This document shows, piece by piece, positions 33,522 to 41,884 of a stretch of DNA of 64,000 nucleotides. Positions within the stretch are counted from its first letter, which is position 1. Each line of letters begins with the position of its first letter. Source of the stretch: Salinispora vitiensis (GTDB lineage Bacteria; Actinomycetota; Actinomycetes; Mycobacteriales; Micromonosporaceae). The stretch is taken from positions 2,797,818 to 2,861,817 of the forward strand of contig NZ_KB900388.1 of NCBI RefSeq assembly GCF_000378825.1, written 5' to 3'. Below the pieces are notes generated by a model. The model saw only the letters and a list, made by a program, of their open reading frames with translations. It did not search any database and was not told the DNA's origin. Made by a program: the position numbers and the translations under genes.

Positions 33522-33603
33522 GGCCGACGGTGGCCCCTTCGGCCCGGAGTCGGGCTGGCGCAACTGGGTGTGGTCTCTTGACCTGCTCGGGACCGAGATG
33601 ACG

Positions 33604-33637
33604 GTTCCGCCCCGTCGCCGAGGCAACGGGGCGGAAC
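33604..33637. terminator. Hairpin terminator (12-bp stem) after beta-helix gene 2
   Basis: GTTCCGCCCCGT (33604-33615) pairs with ACGGGGCGGAAC (33626-33637). It lies between the hypothetical gene (+) and beta-helix gene 2 (-). Confidence 0.85.
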
Positions 33638-33665
33638 TCTGTTGTTTGTCCGTTTGTTGCGGTGG

Positions 33666-35024
33666 CTAGCCGGCGCAGCCGGGGACGTTGACGCAGTTGT
33701 TGGGTCGGTTCTTGATCACGATGGTGCCGGTGGCGGTGTTCAGGTTCACCGTGCCGTTCTCGTTGTAGATTCCCCCGGCGGGGGCGGTGGCGATGTTCTC
33801 GACCACCTTCGTGGCAAATAGGCTGGTCGTGCCTTCGTTGTAAATGCCGCCGTCCAGGTCGGCCTGGTTGCCGATCACCTTGGTGTGTCGCAGCACCGTC
33901 TGCCCCTGGGTGAAGATTCCTCCGCCGGAAGTCGAGGCCACGTTGTTTTTGATGACACTGTATTCGATGGTCGCGAAGCTCTCCCCTTCCTCGGTTCCGG
34001 AGACGAACAAGCCGCCGCCGATAGCGGCTGCGGTGTTGTCCGCCAGCTCGGCCTTTCGCATCGTCAGCTGACTCCCGACACCAGCTCGGATACCACCACC
34101 GCTACCGCTGCTGGTATTCCCGGTGATTTTGGTGCCGGTGACCGTGCCGATGGAGGTGGACAGGAGCACCCCTGCCCCGCTGAATGCCTGGTTGCCGGAG
34201 ATGCTGCCGCCCTTGACGGTGACGGTGCTGTTAAGTGCGGATACGCCGCCGCCGTTGCCGTCGCCACTGGTGTTGTTGTCGATGTGGGACTTGACGATCT
34301 CCAGTAGGCCGGTGCTGTAGATGCCGCCCCCTGCTTCGGCGGCGGTGTTGCGGTCGACTGTGGAGTAGTTGACCCGGGTGGTGCCGAAGTTGGCGATGCC
34401 ACCGCCGGAGTTGAGGCCGCCACTGGCGATGTTGCGGGTGATGGTGCTGTGGTTGGTGGTCAACTCCCCACCGGCGTTGACCAGGATCCCGCCGCCGTCC
34501 TCGTCGTCGGTCTGTCCGCCGGTGATGGTCAGCTTGTTGAGGGTGAGATCACCGCCGACGCCAACGGTGAAGATCCGGAACGGATCAACGGCGGCGGCCC
34601 GTTCGATGGTGGTGTGTTTGCCGCCGTTGAGGGTGATCGGGGTGACGATCATCGGTAGCCCCGCACCGTCGATGTCGAAGGTGAGCAGGTAGGTGCAGTC
34701 CTTGGCCAGGTCGAGCATGGCACCACCGCGGGCGTTGGCCAGGGTGATCGCGGCGATCAACGCGTCGGCGTCACACGGGACGGGGATACCGGTCGACTTC
34801 TTCTCCGAGCCCTTGCCCTTGTCGTCGTGTTTACCGCGGTCGTCGCTGTGATCATCGGAGGCGGTCAGGGTGCGCCCGACCGCGTCCGCGGCCGGGCTGG
34901 CGGCGACGCCGACGGTGCTCAGGGCCAGACCGGTCACCCCGGCCAGCCCCACCGCCCACCACCGCGACCTCGCCCGACCCCCGCCGGGTCGAGCTGACCC
35001 CTGGGTGTGGTCCTGGTACCTCAT
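33666..35024 (-). CDS. Secreted beta-helix (Pmp-like) repeat protein 2
   Basis: This 452-residue protein is the closest paralog of gene 1. It has the same leader (RARSRWWAVGLAGVTGLALS), the charged linker with a single HDDKGKG unit, and long stretches of protein and DNA identity in the N-terminal half (for example DNA 34532-34708 against 30094-30270 reversed). The C-terminal half has diverged in the GGGI.N repeats. It ends NRPNNCVNVPGCAG as in gene 1. It is expected to be exported and to fold as a beta-helix. The start at 35024 is placed by comparison with genes 1 and 3. Confidence 0.75.
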   Translation of the reverse strand: MRYQDHTQGSARPGGGRARSRWWAVGLAGVTGLALSTVGVAASPAADAVGRTLTASDDHSDDRGKHDDKGKGSEKKSTGIPVPCDADALIAAITLANARGGAMLDLAKDCTYLLTFDIDGAGLPMIVTPITLNGGKHTTIERAAAVDPFRIFTVGVGGDLTLNKLTITGGQTDDEDGGGILVNAGGELTTNHSTITRNIASGGLNSGGGIANFGTTRVNYSTVDRNTAAEAGGGIYSTGLLEIVKSHIDNNTSGDGNGGGVSALNSTVTVKGGSISGNQAFSGAGVLLSTSIGTVTGTKITGNTSSGSGGGIRAGVGSQLTMRKAELADNTAAAIGGGLFVSGTEEGESFATIEYSVIKNNVASTSGGGIFTQGQTVLRHTKVIGNQADLDGGIYNEGTTSLFATKVVENIATAPAGGIYNENGTVNLNTATGTIVIKNRPNNCVNVPGCAG

Positions 35025-35138
35025 CGCGAACTCGATGTCCTTCCCCCGCGAACGACAAGGACCCACCACCCGCACCAACGGGGGTCACCCTCGGCTACCG
35101 GACGGCGGTAGCAGCCACCCCGCAACCTAAACTGACAT
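35025..35138 (-). promoter_or_regulatory. Conserved promoter and hairpin leader 2
   Basis: On the reverse strand the -10 TAGGTT (35129-35124) precedes GCTACC (35112-35107 read in reverse) pairing with GGTAGC (35099-35094), and a conserved TCGTTCGCGGGGGAAGG lies 14 nt before the ATG. The outer bases GGGGT and ACCCC can extend the stem in this copy. Confidence 0.65.
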
Positions 35139-35264
35139 AGACCTCACATAAACACGAACCCGAAAAACATCCCTAAAGTTGGCGAGAAGGCCTCAATCGG
35201 GAACGGATGCGGCCCACGGGCCCAGACCAGGTCAGCGCCACGTGACCAGCGACGCGTTGTTCGT

Positions 35265-35270
35265 TACTGT
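35265..35270 (+). promoter_or_regulatory. -10 element TACTGT of the GNAT gene
   Basis: TACTGT ends 8 nt before GTG 35279, and no ribosome binding site is visible, so a leaderless transcript is likely. Confidence 0.4.
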
Positions 35271-35278
35271 CCGGTGCC

Positions 35279-35833
35279 GTGGCAAGCACGAACCTCCGGA
35301 CCGAGCGCCTCGAGCTTCGGTCGGTACGCGACAACGACATCGACCGCATCCTGGAGTACCGCAACCTGCCGGAGGTCAGCCGCTGGCTACTACGCCCCGA
35401 GGTCGATCCTGCCGCCTTCCGGGCGAGGTGGCGACGCTCAGCGGAAGACCCCAACGATCATAGTGCGGCGGTGACCCGCGACGGCGTCGTCATCGGGACG
35501 GTCTCGCTCGACGTACGCGACAGCCTGGGGCAGCCCGGCACTCCGCCGAACACGGAGGCCGAGATCGGCTACATCTTCAACCCGGGGTACGGCGGCCACG
35601 GCTACGCGACCGAGGCGGTCACGGCGATGGTCACGTACTCCTTCGACCGGTTGGGCGTACGTCGGATCACCGCTGGCTGCTACGCGGACAACCTCCCCTC
35701 GGTGCGCCTCCTCGAAAAGCTCGGCATGCGGCGGGAGCAGCACGGGGTCGGCGATTCCTGGCACGCCGAGTTGGGCTGGGTGGACGGTTACACGTACGCC
35801 CTGCTGGCCGAGGAGTGGCGCCACCGGCCGTAA
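35279..35833 (+). CDS. GNAT N-acetyltransferase, RimJ/RimL-like
   Basis: This 184-residue protein has the RimJ-type start NLRTERLELRSVRDNDIDRI, a central strand EAEIGYIFNPGY followed by the acetyl-CoA-binding loop GYGGHGYATEA near 102-112, and YADNLPSVRLLEKLGMRREQ near 145. It should acetylate an amine, possibly a protein N-terminus or antibiotic. GTG 35279 lacks a ribosome binding site but has a -10 at leaderless spacing. It is convergent with the next acetyltransferase-like gene (4-nt gap). Confidence 0.87.
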   Translation: MASTNLRTERLELRSVRDNDIDRILEYRNLPEVSRWLLRPEVDPAAFRARWRRSAEDPNDHSAAVTRDGVVIGTVSLDVRDSLGQPGTPPNTEAEIGYIFNPGYGGHGYATEAVTAMVTYSFDRLGVRRITAGCYADNLPSVRLLEKLGMRREQHGVGDSWHAELGWVDGYTYALLAEEWRHRP

Positions 35834-35837
35834 ACCC

Positions 35838-36338
35838 CTACTCCGCCGGCTGTTCGGGGCTCTGACGGATCGTCACCGGCACCGCACCACGGCGGTAGTG
35901 GACGACCGCGAACGGCCACACGTCTCGCAGCCAGGCCCCCACGATCTCGGTCAGCGGAGCATCCAGTTCCGCTCGGGCAGCGGTCACCCACGACGAGGCC
36001 GCCACCTCCTGCTCCCCCATCGGCGACGGCTCAAGGTAGACGCAGCCGACCACGTCTCCGGTGGCGATCTCGATGACCGAGTACGCGAAGTCCACCCGCT
36101 GCCGCGACCGCTGCGCATGCCCCACCAGGTCCTCGCGGTTCTCGGCGAGCGTCATCCCAGCCACCGGTGGCCAACCCTGGTCGAAGCCCGGCGTTGACCT
36201 GATGTGCGCGATGCTCGACATCCAGGCGGCGTGATCCGCCTCGTTGTGCTGCGGTCCGAGCAACTCAAGCCTCAACCCATGGGCGACAATCGCCTCCGGT
36301 ACCGCGAACGCGTCCTCAACCAGCGGTAGATCGGTCAT
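35838..36338 (-). CDS. GNAT-like acetyltransferase domain protein
   Basis: This 166-residue protein has a GNAT-like start (AHGLRLELLGPQHNEADHAA) and core DFAYSVIEIATGDVVGCVYL, followed by VAASSWVTAARAELDAPL and a final WPFAVVHYRRGAVP. The acetyl-CoA pyrophosphate loop (Q/RxxGxG/A) is not obvious, so binding may be altered. Substrate unknown. The ATG is at 36338. Confidence 0.65.
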   Translation of the reverse strand: MTDLPLVEDAFAVPEAIVAHGLRLELLGPQHNEADHAAWMSSIAHIRSTPGFDQGWPPVAGMTLAENREDLVGHAQRSRQRVDFAYSVIEIATGDVVGCVYLEPSPMGEQEVAASSWVTAARAELDAPLTEIVGAWLRDVWPFAVVHYRRGAVPVTIRQSPEQPAE

Positions 36339-36357
36339 GCCGGGAGCCTAAGGTCAT

Positions 36358-36381
36358 GTCGGGAGCCAAACGGCTCACGAC
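36358..36381. terminator. Weak hairpin downstream of beta-helix gene 3
   Basis: GTCG-G-GAGCC (36358-36367) pairs with GGCTC-A-CGAC (36372-36381) with one G-A mismatch around AAAC. It lies 44 nt beyond the stop of gene 3. Confidence 0.45.
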
Positions 36382-36424
36382 AGCGGATCCGGCAGTGACG
36401 AAGAGCCCGAGGGCACGGTGGAGG

Positions 36425-37735
36425 TCACCCGGAGCAGTCGGGAACGTTCACGCAGTTGTCTGGTCGGTTCTTGGCAACAGTGGTGCCGGTAGCAGTGGAG
36501 AGATCGACCGTGCCGCCGACCTCGTTGAAGATGCCGCCACCGTCGACGCCGGCGACGTTCTCGGTGACCTTCGCGCGCAGCAGGGTGAGCGAGCCGCTCG
36601 CACCGTTGTAGATTCCGCCACCCGATTCGGTGGCCTGATTGCCGGTGACCTTCGTGCGCAGTAGCGTCAACATGCCAAGGTTGTGCACGCCGCCACCGTC
36701 AACTCCGACATTGTCCTTGATGACGCTGTCCTCGACGAGGATGGCTCCACCCTGCAGAAAGACCGCCCCCTGACCACCGCCGGTTGCGGTGTTGTTGGCG
36801 ATAGTGACCCGGGAAACCGTGAGCTGGAGGGGTGCACCGGCGATGGCGGAGCCGCCCGCACCCGTTGTCGTGTTCTTCGCAAAGCGCGTGTCGGCGATGA
36901 CGCCGGTCGTCCCGCCAAGGACGAAGATGGCCCCGCCCTCGGCGGCCTGATGACCGACTAGCTCGCTCCGGGTAACCGAAAGGTGACCACTGACGGTCAT
37001 GGCTCCGCCAGTGAGCGCGGCGTTCGCCTCGAACCGTGACTTGTCGATGGAAATCGCGCCGATACTGAAGATGCCGCCACCGATGTTAGCCGCGGTATTC
37101 CTACTGACGACCGAGTGCTCGATATGGAGCGCACCGCCAATATTTCCAATCCCGCCGGCATCACCCTCGCTGGATACATTCTCGACAATTTTGCTATTCT
37201 TGATGGTGGCACCGCCACCCGGATTGATGAGGATCCCGCCACCGTCGGTGTCGCCGGAAATCTTCCCACCGGTGACGGTAAGGTTCTTCAGGGTGAGTCG
37301 ACCGTTGGCCTCGACGTTGAGGATTCTGAATTCGTCGGCCGCGGCGGAGCGTTTGAGGGTAGTGTTTTTACCGCCGTTGAGGGTGATCGGAGTGGTAATC
37401 GCGGGCAGACCGGCACCGTCGAGATCAGCGGTGAGCAGGTAGGTACAGCCCGCGGCGAGGTCAAGCACGGCACCACCCTGGGCGTTGGCTCGGGTGATCT
37501 CGGCGATCAGCCGACCCGTGTCACAGAGCACCGGCGTACCCTTCGATTTTCCGAGCCGGTCATCGGCGGCGGCGCGGCCGACAGCGTCCACGCCGGGTAC
37601 GGTGATGCCGGTGGCGGCGGCGGCAAGCGCCAGGCCGGCCGCTCCGGCCAGCCCGGCAGCCCGCCACCGTGACCTCGCCCGACCTTCGCCGGGTTGCTCC
37701 GAACCGACCCTGGTCGCGTGGCGCTGATGGTTCAT
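36425..37735 (-). CDS. Secreted beta-helix (Pmp-like) repeat protein 3
   Basis: This 436-residue protein is a more divergent paralog. The leader (RARSRWRAAGLAGAAGLALA) lacks the Asp/Lys linker and goes directly to CDTGRLIAEITRANAQGGAV, followed by GGGI/SKI-type repeats (GDTDGGGILINPGGGATIKN, AANIGGGIFSIGAISIDKSR). The final RPDNCVNVPDCSG retains the paired cysteines seen in paralogs 1 and 2. Signal peptide and beta-helix predict an exported surface or secreted protein. No enzyme motif is visible. It keeps the conserved leader upstream. Confidence 0.75.
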   Translation of the reverse strand: MNHQRHATRVGSEQPGEGRARSRWRAAGLAGAAGLALAAAATGITVPGVDAVGRAAADDRLGKSKGTPVLCDTGRLIAEITRANAQGGAVLDLAAGCTYLLTADLDGAGLPAITTPITLNGGKNTTLKRSAAADEFRILNVEANGRLTLKNLTVTGGKISGDTDGGGILINPGGGATIKNSKIVENVSSEGDAGGIGNIGGALHIEHSVVSRNTAANIGGGIFSIGAISIDKSRFEANAALTGGAMTVSGHLSVTRSELVGHQAAEGGAIFVLGGTTGVIADTRFAKNTTTGAGGSAIAGAPLQLTVSRVTIANNTATGGGQGAVFLQGGAILVEDSVIKDNVGVDGGGVHNLGMLTLLRTKVTGNQATESGGGIYNGASGSLTLLRAKVTENVAGVDGGGIFNEVGGTVDLSTATGTTVAKNRPDNCVNVPDCSG

Positions 37736-37838
37736 CGCGGCGTTGACACCCTTTCCCCGTGAACGACGAGGAGCCCGCAGGCCGGGTGTTCCTCGGCTAC
37801 CAGACCGGTGGTAGCAGCCATCCGCACGCTAGGCCGAC
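37736..37838 (-). promoter_or_regulatory. Conserved promoter and hairpin leader 3
   Basis: On the reverse strand the -10 TAGCGT (37831-37826) precedes GCTACC (37815-37810) and GGTAGC (37801-37796) with an 8-nt loop, then CGAGG and TCGTCGTTCACGGGG ahead of AAAGGG, 13 nt before the ATG. The hairpin is conserved although the protein-coding part is divergent. Confidence 0.65.
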
Positions 37839-37869
37839 ACCCTCGCCACTGGCCGCGTTCCTGAGAAAC

Positions 37870-39099
37870 CTACTCAATTCGGGTATAAAGACTCAAACCG
37901 GACGCCTGACTGTCGGGCACCCGCGCGGAGCCGGGATGCAGGCGGAACCACACAGCGATGGTCAACGGCATCAGGAGATAGCCGAACCGGGTGGCAGGGG
38001 CCAGACAGACGGCCACCGCGAGGGCGAAGGCGAGCCGGTCGGCGGCGGCGACCAGCGTCCACGGCGGCCTCGTCACCAGTGCGACGGCGACAGCCACCGC
38101 GACCGATGCGAGCAGTACCAGAGCGATCAGGCGCCCGCCCGGCAGCAGCGTGGCGACAAGGTGCCCGGGCAACGGACTCGCGGCGGGCGAGGTGACCTGA
38201 CCCGCCCCCAGCGGATAGCGCAGCACATGTTCGACGAAGGCTCCCGGCGAGGCGAGGAAGCTCGGAACCGTCAGCACAGCGAGGACCACGGCGGCCACGG
38301 CGCCCGCGCCCGACGCGGCCCGCCCACCCCGACGTACCGCGAGCAGGACCAGCACCACCGCCAGTACGGGCCAGGCCGTCCACTTCATCGCTGCCGCCAC
38401 GCCAGCGGCCAGCCCGGTCGCCGCGGGGCGACCCGCGGCCGCGGTCGCGAGGGCGAGGCACATCAGCGCCGTGACCGGCAGGTCGATGCCCCCGGTGGCC
38501 AGCGGCAGGGCCAGCAGCGGAAAAGCGGCCAGGAGCGCGAGAGCCCGGGGCACGCAGTGGCCGAGGGCGACCCGGGCGGCCACCACAAGGGCGAGCCCGA
38601 AGACCAACGCGAACCCCCAGCGGGCATCGGTCATCGGGCTGTCGCCGACCAGGGCGTACGGCAGCCCGAACAGCGCCATCCCCGGCAGGTACGGGTTGTA
38701 GTCCTCGAGCTGGGATGGCTCGGGCAGGTACGGGCTGCCGGTGTTCAGCAGCAGCACGCCCGACTGCTGCACGACATCGACCTCGAGCTGCCCCTGCCGG
38801 TGCGCGACCAGCCACACCATGGGTACGAGGGCCGCTCCCACCGCCGCGACGTACGGCGCAGCGCGGCGCAGTCCCCTCGAACCGCTGACTGCCAGGGCCC
38901 CGGCCACGGCGTAGCCGATGGCCGCGCAGATCCCCCAGACCCGGTGCGGCTCCTGGTCGGTGACCGCGGCCAGGATCAGCGCCGCCACGGCGCACCCCGC
39001 CCACAGCAGTAGCCAGCGCCGTGGCCCGGCCCGACCGGGTGACCACCGCCGGGACGCGGTCACCGAAAGCGATTGAGGTAGTAACGGAGCTATGGACAT
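37870..39099 (-). CDS. GT87-like integral membrane glycosyltransferase
   Basis: This 409-residue polytopic protein has about ten hydrophobic helices and the GT-C/GT87-type luminal loop DVVQQSGVLLLNTGSPYLPE with DYNPYLPG near 110-140. GT87 enzymes of actinobacteria are polyprenyl-phosphate-mannose-dependent mannosyltransferases in cell-wall glycan assembly; the acceptor here is unknown. ATG 39099 (MSIAPLLPQ) has GGAAGG 8 nt upstream; longer in-frame starts at 39117 and 39162 exist. It is divergent from the histidine kinase and lies upstream of beta-helix gene 3 on the same strand, separated by that gene's own promoter. Confidence 0.75.
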   Translation of the reverse strand: MSIAPLLPQSLSVTASRRWSPGRAGPRRWLLLWAGCAVAALILAAVTDQEPHRVWGICAAIGYAVAGALAVSGSRGLRRAAPYVAAVGAALVPMVWLVAHRQGQLEVDVVQQSGVLLLNTGSPYLPEPSQLEDYNPYLPGMALFGLPYALVGDSPMTDARWGFALVFGLALVVAARVALGHCVPRALALLAAFPLLALPLATGGIDLPVTALMCLALATAAAGRPAATGLAAGVAAAMKWTAWPVLAVVLVLLAVRRGGRAASGAGAVAAVVLAVLTVPSFLASPGAFVEHVLRYPLGAGQVTSPAASPLPGHLVATLLPGGRLIALVLLASVAVAVAVALVTRPPWTLVAAADRLAFALAVAVCLAPATRFGYLLMPLTIAVWFRLHPGSARVPDSQASGLSLYTRIE

Positions 39100-39265
39100 T
39101 CCCTGCGCCTTCCACATCGGAGTAGCGCAAGTCTCGAGAAAGCAACGGGTCTGGATCGTCACTCCAGAGCGGGACCTTCGGTATCAACCCGGGGTTTGAC
39201 GTCGGCGCCACAGATCAAACCCGACGGTGACGTGTCCGGCGTGGTGGCTTCGAGAGAATCGGTGC

Positions 39266-40513
39266 ATGCCCCGACTGCGCCGCCCCGCCGCGCTACGCCT
39301 GGCCGACGTACCGCGGCAACCCTGGTACCCGGCCGTCAGCACCAGCATGATCGCCGCGGTGGCGGTTGTGGAGATCGCCGTGGCCCGCCTCACCTCGCCC
39401 ACCGTCGTCGTCACGGCAGCGGCCGCGGTCGTACCGCTGGTCTGGCGGCATCGTCGTCCCTGGCTGGCCGCCGCGGCCACCGCCGCCGCGCTGCTCAACT
39501 TCCTCGTCCAGCCCGAACTGCTGCTCTGCACCGCCCTAGCCGGCGCAACCGGTCTCTACGCCACCGCGCGAAACCGCCTGCTTCCCCCGACTATTCTCAC
39601 CGCCGCCGGGATCGGCGCGGCGGTCCTGGTCAACCTGGGTCACCTCGCCCTGGGCGCCTACGACGTCAGCGGGGCCCACCCAGAGCTTGACGCCGTCAAT
39701 CCGGAGCTGGGCGCCGCGGGATCACTCTCCTACTTCGCCGAGTCGTTCGTGCTGGCCTGCGCCATCACCGCCATCGTGGTGCTCGCGGACTCCGCCCACA
39801 GCCGCGAACAGTACCGCCGGGAGCGCGACGCCACCCGGCGACGGCTGGTGGAGTTGGAACGCCGGGAGGCCGCGGCGGCCGAACGCGCCCGGATCGCCCG
39901 CGAACTGCACGACATCGTGGCCCACACCGTCTCCGTGATCGCAGTACAGGCGGAGGCGCGAAGCTACACCATCCCGAACCTGCCCGCCGACGCCCGGGAC
40001 GGCTTTCAGTCCATTGCCGACTCGGCCCGCGCCTCGCTCGTGGAGTTGCGCAGCCTCGTTGACGTGCTGCGCCAGGAAGACGGGGCCGCCGCCACCGCAC
40101 CGCAGCCGACCCTGGCGGATCTCACCGCACTATTCGAAGCCCACCGCGCCGCCGGTGGGACGGTGGACCTGCTCATCACCAGCCCCCGACCCCACGCCAC
40201 CGCCGCGGTGGAGTTGGCCGCCTACCGCATCATCCAGGAGGCGCTGACCAACGTCCGCCGGCACGCCCCCGGCGCCCACGCCACCTGCCGGATCGACCAC
40301 ACCCGACAGCACCTCCGGGTGTACGTCGCCAACACCACCCCCAGCGGCCCAACACCGGCCCACCTGCCCGGGGGCAGTCGCGGCTACGGCCTCGACGGCA
40401 TGCACGAACGGGCCACCCTGCTCGGCGGCCACCTGGACTGGCACCCGACGTCCGACGGGGGCTTCGCCGTGACCGCGCTCCTACCGGTCACCGCCGCTGA
40501 CCGGAGCCCGTAG
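39266..40513 (+). CDS. Histidine kinase (HisKA_3/NarL class), no adjacent regulator
   Basis: This 415-residue membrane sensor has four to five hydrophobic helices (about 25-160), a short coiled coil (REQYRRERDATRRRLVELER), and a DHp with phospho-acceptor His215 in ARELHDIVAHTVSVI. The HATPase domain has the N box IIQEALTNVRRHAPGAH near 325 and G box GGSRGYGLDGMHERATLLGG near 375. The sensor resembles DesK-type kinases of actinobacteria. No response regulator is encoded next to it. ATG 39266 has only GAGAG upstream. Confidence 0.88.
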   Translation: MPRLRRPAALRLADVPRQPWYPAVSTSMIAAVAVVEIAVARLTSPTVVVTAAAAVVPLVWRHRRPWLAAAATAAALLNFLVQPELLLCTALAGATGLYATARNRLLPPTILTAAGIGAAVLVNLGHLALGAYDVSGAHPELDAVNPELGAAGSLSYFAESFVLACAITAIVVLADSAHSREQYRRERDATRRRLVELERREAAAAERARIARELHDIVAHTVSVIAVQAEARSYTIPNLPADARDGFQSIADSARASLVELRSLVDVLRQEDGAAATAPQPTLADLTALFEAHRAAGGTVDLLITSPRPHATAAVELAAYRIIQEALTNVRRHAPGAHATCRIDHTRQHLRVYVANTTPSGPTPAHLPGGSRGYGLDGMHERATLLGGHLDWHPTSDGGFAVTALLPVTAADRSP

Positions 40514-40552
40514 CCGCCCACGCCTGCATCTCCGCAGCCCTACACCTCGGTC

Positions 40553-41314
40553 TCACCGACCACGGCGACCAGCCGGCCGGGTAACGGCAGGTGCGGCTCC
40601 CTGCGCGGCGAGCAACCGACCCAGACCGGGCTTCTCCCGTAGCGAGTCGACCAGCCCGGTCGCTGGGCGGGCCAGCAGGGCCGCCACGATCAGGGTCACC
40701 GCCGCACCAATCAGAAGCCCGGCCAGTACGTCGTGTGGATAGTGCACGCCGACGAAGATCCGCGAGAAGCCGGCCAGCACGGCGAGCGGCAGCACGAGCA
40801 GGCCCACCCGCCAGGAGGCCAGGAAGATCGCTACGACCAACCCGAAAGCGATGGTGCTGTGGTTGCTGGGAAAAGACCAGTCGCCGGGGGGTGGGCACGT
40901 CTGCGCGATGATCGGCAAGCCCGAGAACGTCCGGCAGGGGCGCTCCGCGTCCAGGTAGGTCTTGGCCCACTCGCTGATGCCGTAGGCGAGCACCACAGCG
41001 AACCCACTGACCAGCGTCATCGCCATCAGCCGGGACGGTCCTCGACGAGCGTGCCGGAAGACCAACAACCAGGTCACCGCCAGGAGAACGATGCCGAGAT
41101 CGGTGAAGTGCGCCATGAACCCCTGGACGATGCCGGGGGTGGTGTTGGCCCACTCGACGATGTCGCGGTACCACTGCCCGGCGACATCCGGGACATCTTT
41201 GATCCGGTCGGCGCGGACGCCGGCGGCTGCCAGAGCCGGGTGCGGGTTTGCGACGACCGCCGCCAGCACCACCGCAGCTACGGCAGGGATCACGTACTGC
41301 GGTTTTGTCGTCAA
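40553..41314 (-). CDS. PAP2 (type 2 phosphatidic acid phosphatase) membrane enzyme
   Basis: This 253-residue integral membrane protein carries the three phosphatase motifs: Lys118-x6-Arg125-Pro126 (KTYLDAERP), PSNH at 149-152 (Asn replacing the usual Gly of PSGH), and Ser184-Arg185...His191...Asp195 (GFSRIFVGVHYPHDV). It is expected to dephosphorylate lipid phosphates such as undecaprenyl diphosphate outside the membrane. It is convergent with the histidine kinase (39-nt gap). The ATG is at 41314. Confidence 0.88.
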   Translation of the reverse strand: MTTKPQYVIPAVAAVVLAAVVANPHPALAAAGVRADRIKDVPDVAGQWYRDIVEWANTTPGIVQGFMAHFTDLGIVLLAVTWLLVFRHARRGPSRLMAMTLVSGFAVVLAYGISEWAKTYLDAERPCRTFSGLPIIAQTCPPPGDWSFPSNHSTIAFGLVVAIFLASWRVGLLVLPLAVLAGFSRIFVGVHYPHDVLAGLLIGAAVTLIVAALLARPATGLVDSLREKPGLGRLLAAQGAAPAVTRPAGRRGR

Positions 41315-41459
41315 TTTCCCGTCCCCTGATCCGGCATCACTGCCTCTTCGCGGTGTTCGCTCCCACCGTAGGTGCCAGCAGCCGTTGGGCCATCGAGCTT
41401 TGGTCAGGGATACCCCTAACCAAAGTGGGGGTCACCGGGCCGAGCCGGTGCCCGCTCCG

Positions 41460-41713
41460 ATGAACCAGCCCAGCAAGATAGCTCCCGGTTCCCACTTCGG
41501 TTGCGCCGGAGAGATCCTTGTCGTCGACAAGGCCGTACCGGACGGGGTGTATCTGAACCTGGCCCGGATGACGCGGTGGAGCTGTCCCGGGAGGACGCGC
41601 AGACCCGCGCCTACCTCGGGTGCGGCCAGCCGTGGGCGCCGAAAACAGTCGACGCGGCGCTGGCCGAGGCTTACGCCGAGCTGTGCGCGAAGCTCGAAGA
41701 GCGCACGGGATAG
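41460..41713 (+). pseudogene. Small gene interrupted by a frameshift
   Basis: From ATG 41460 the frame reads MNQPSKIAPGSHFGCAGEIL...GVYLNLAR, then would end in poor sequence; shifting frame at about 41570 (one base missing in CGGATGAC, for example from CGGGATGAC) restores DDAVELSREDAQTRAYLGCG up to the stop at 41713 with strong coding bias. The joined product would be about 84 residues. Family unknown. A sequencing error in the G run is possible. Confidence 0.55.
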
Positions 41714-41735
41714 CCCCGGACACGACGAAGCGCCC
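41713..41735. repeat. Direct repeat, left copy (flanks the protease gene)
   Basis: These 23 bases, beginning GCCCCGGACACGACG, match 42946-42968 at 20 positions by eye. A partial third copy (GACATGACGAAGGGCC) lies near 43120. The first copy abuts the stop of the frameshifted gene. Confidence 0.55.
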
Positions 41736-41884
41736 TGCCCGGCCGTAAGGCCAGGCGGGACGTCGTCGTTGAGCGGCGTGGTCGTATCGAAAAGAAATCT
41801 AACTAGCACTCGCATCAATGTCTTCCACTATGGACGATGGTTCGATATCGTGCGCTTGCCATTGCATGTGATGAATGAGAGGAC

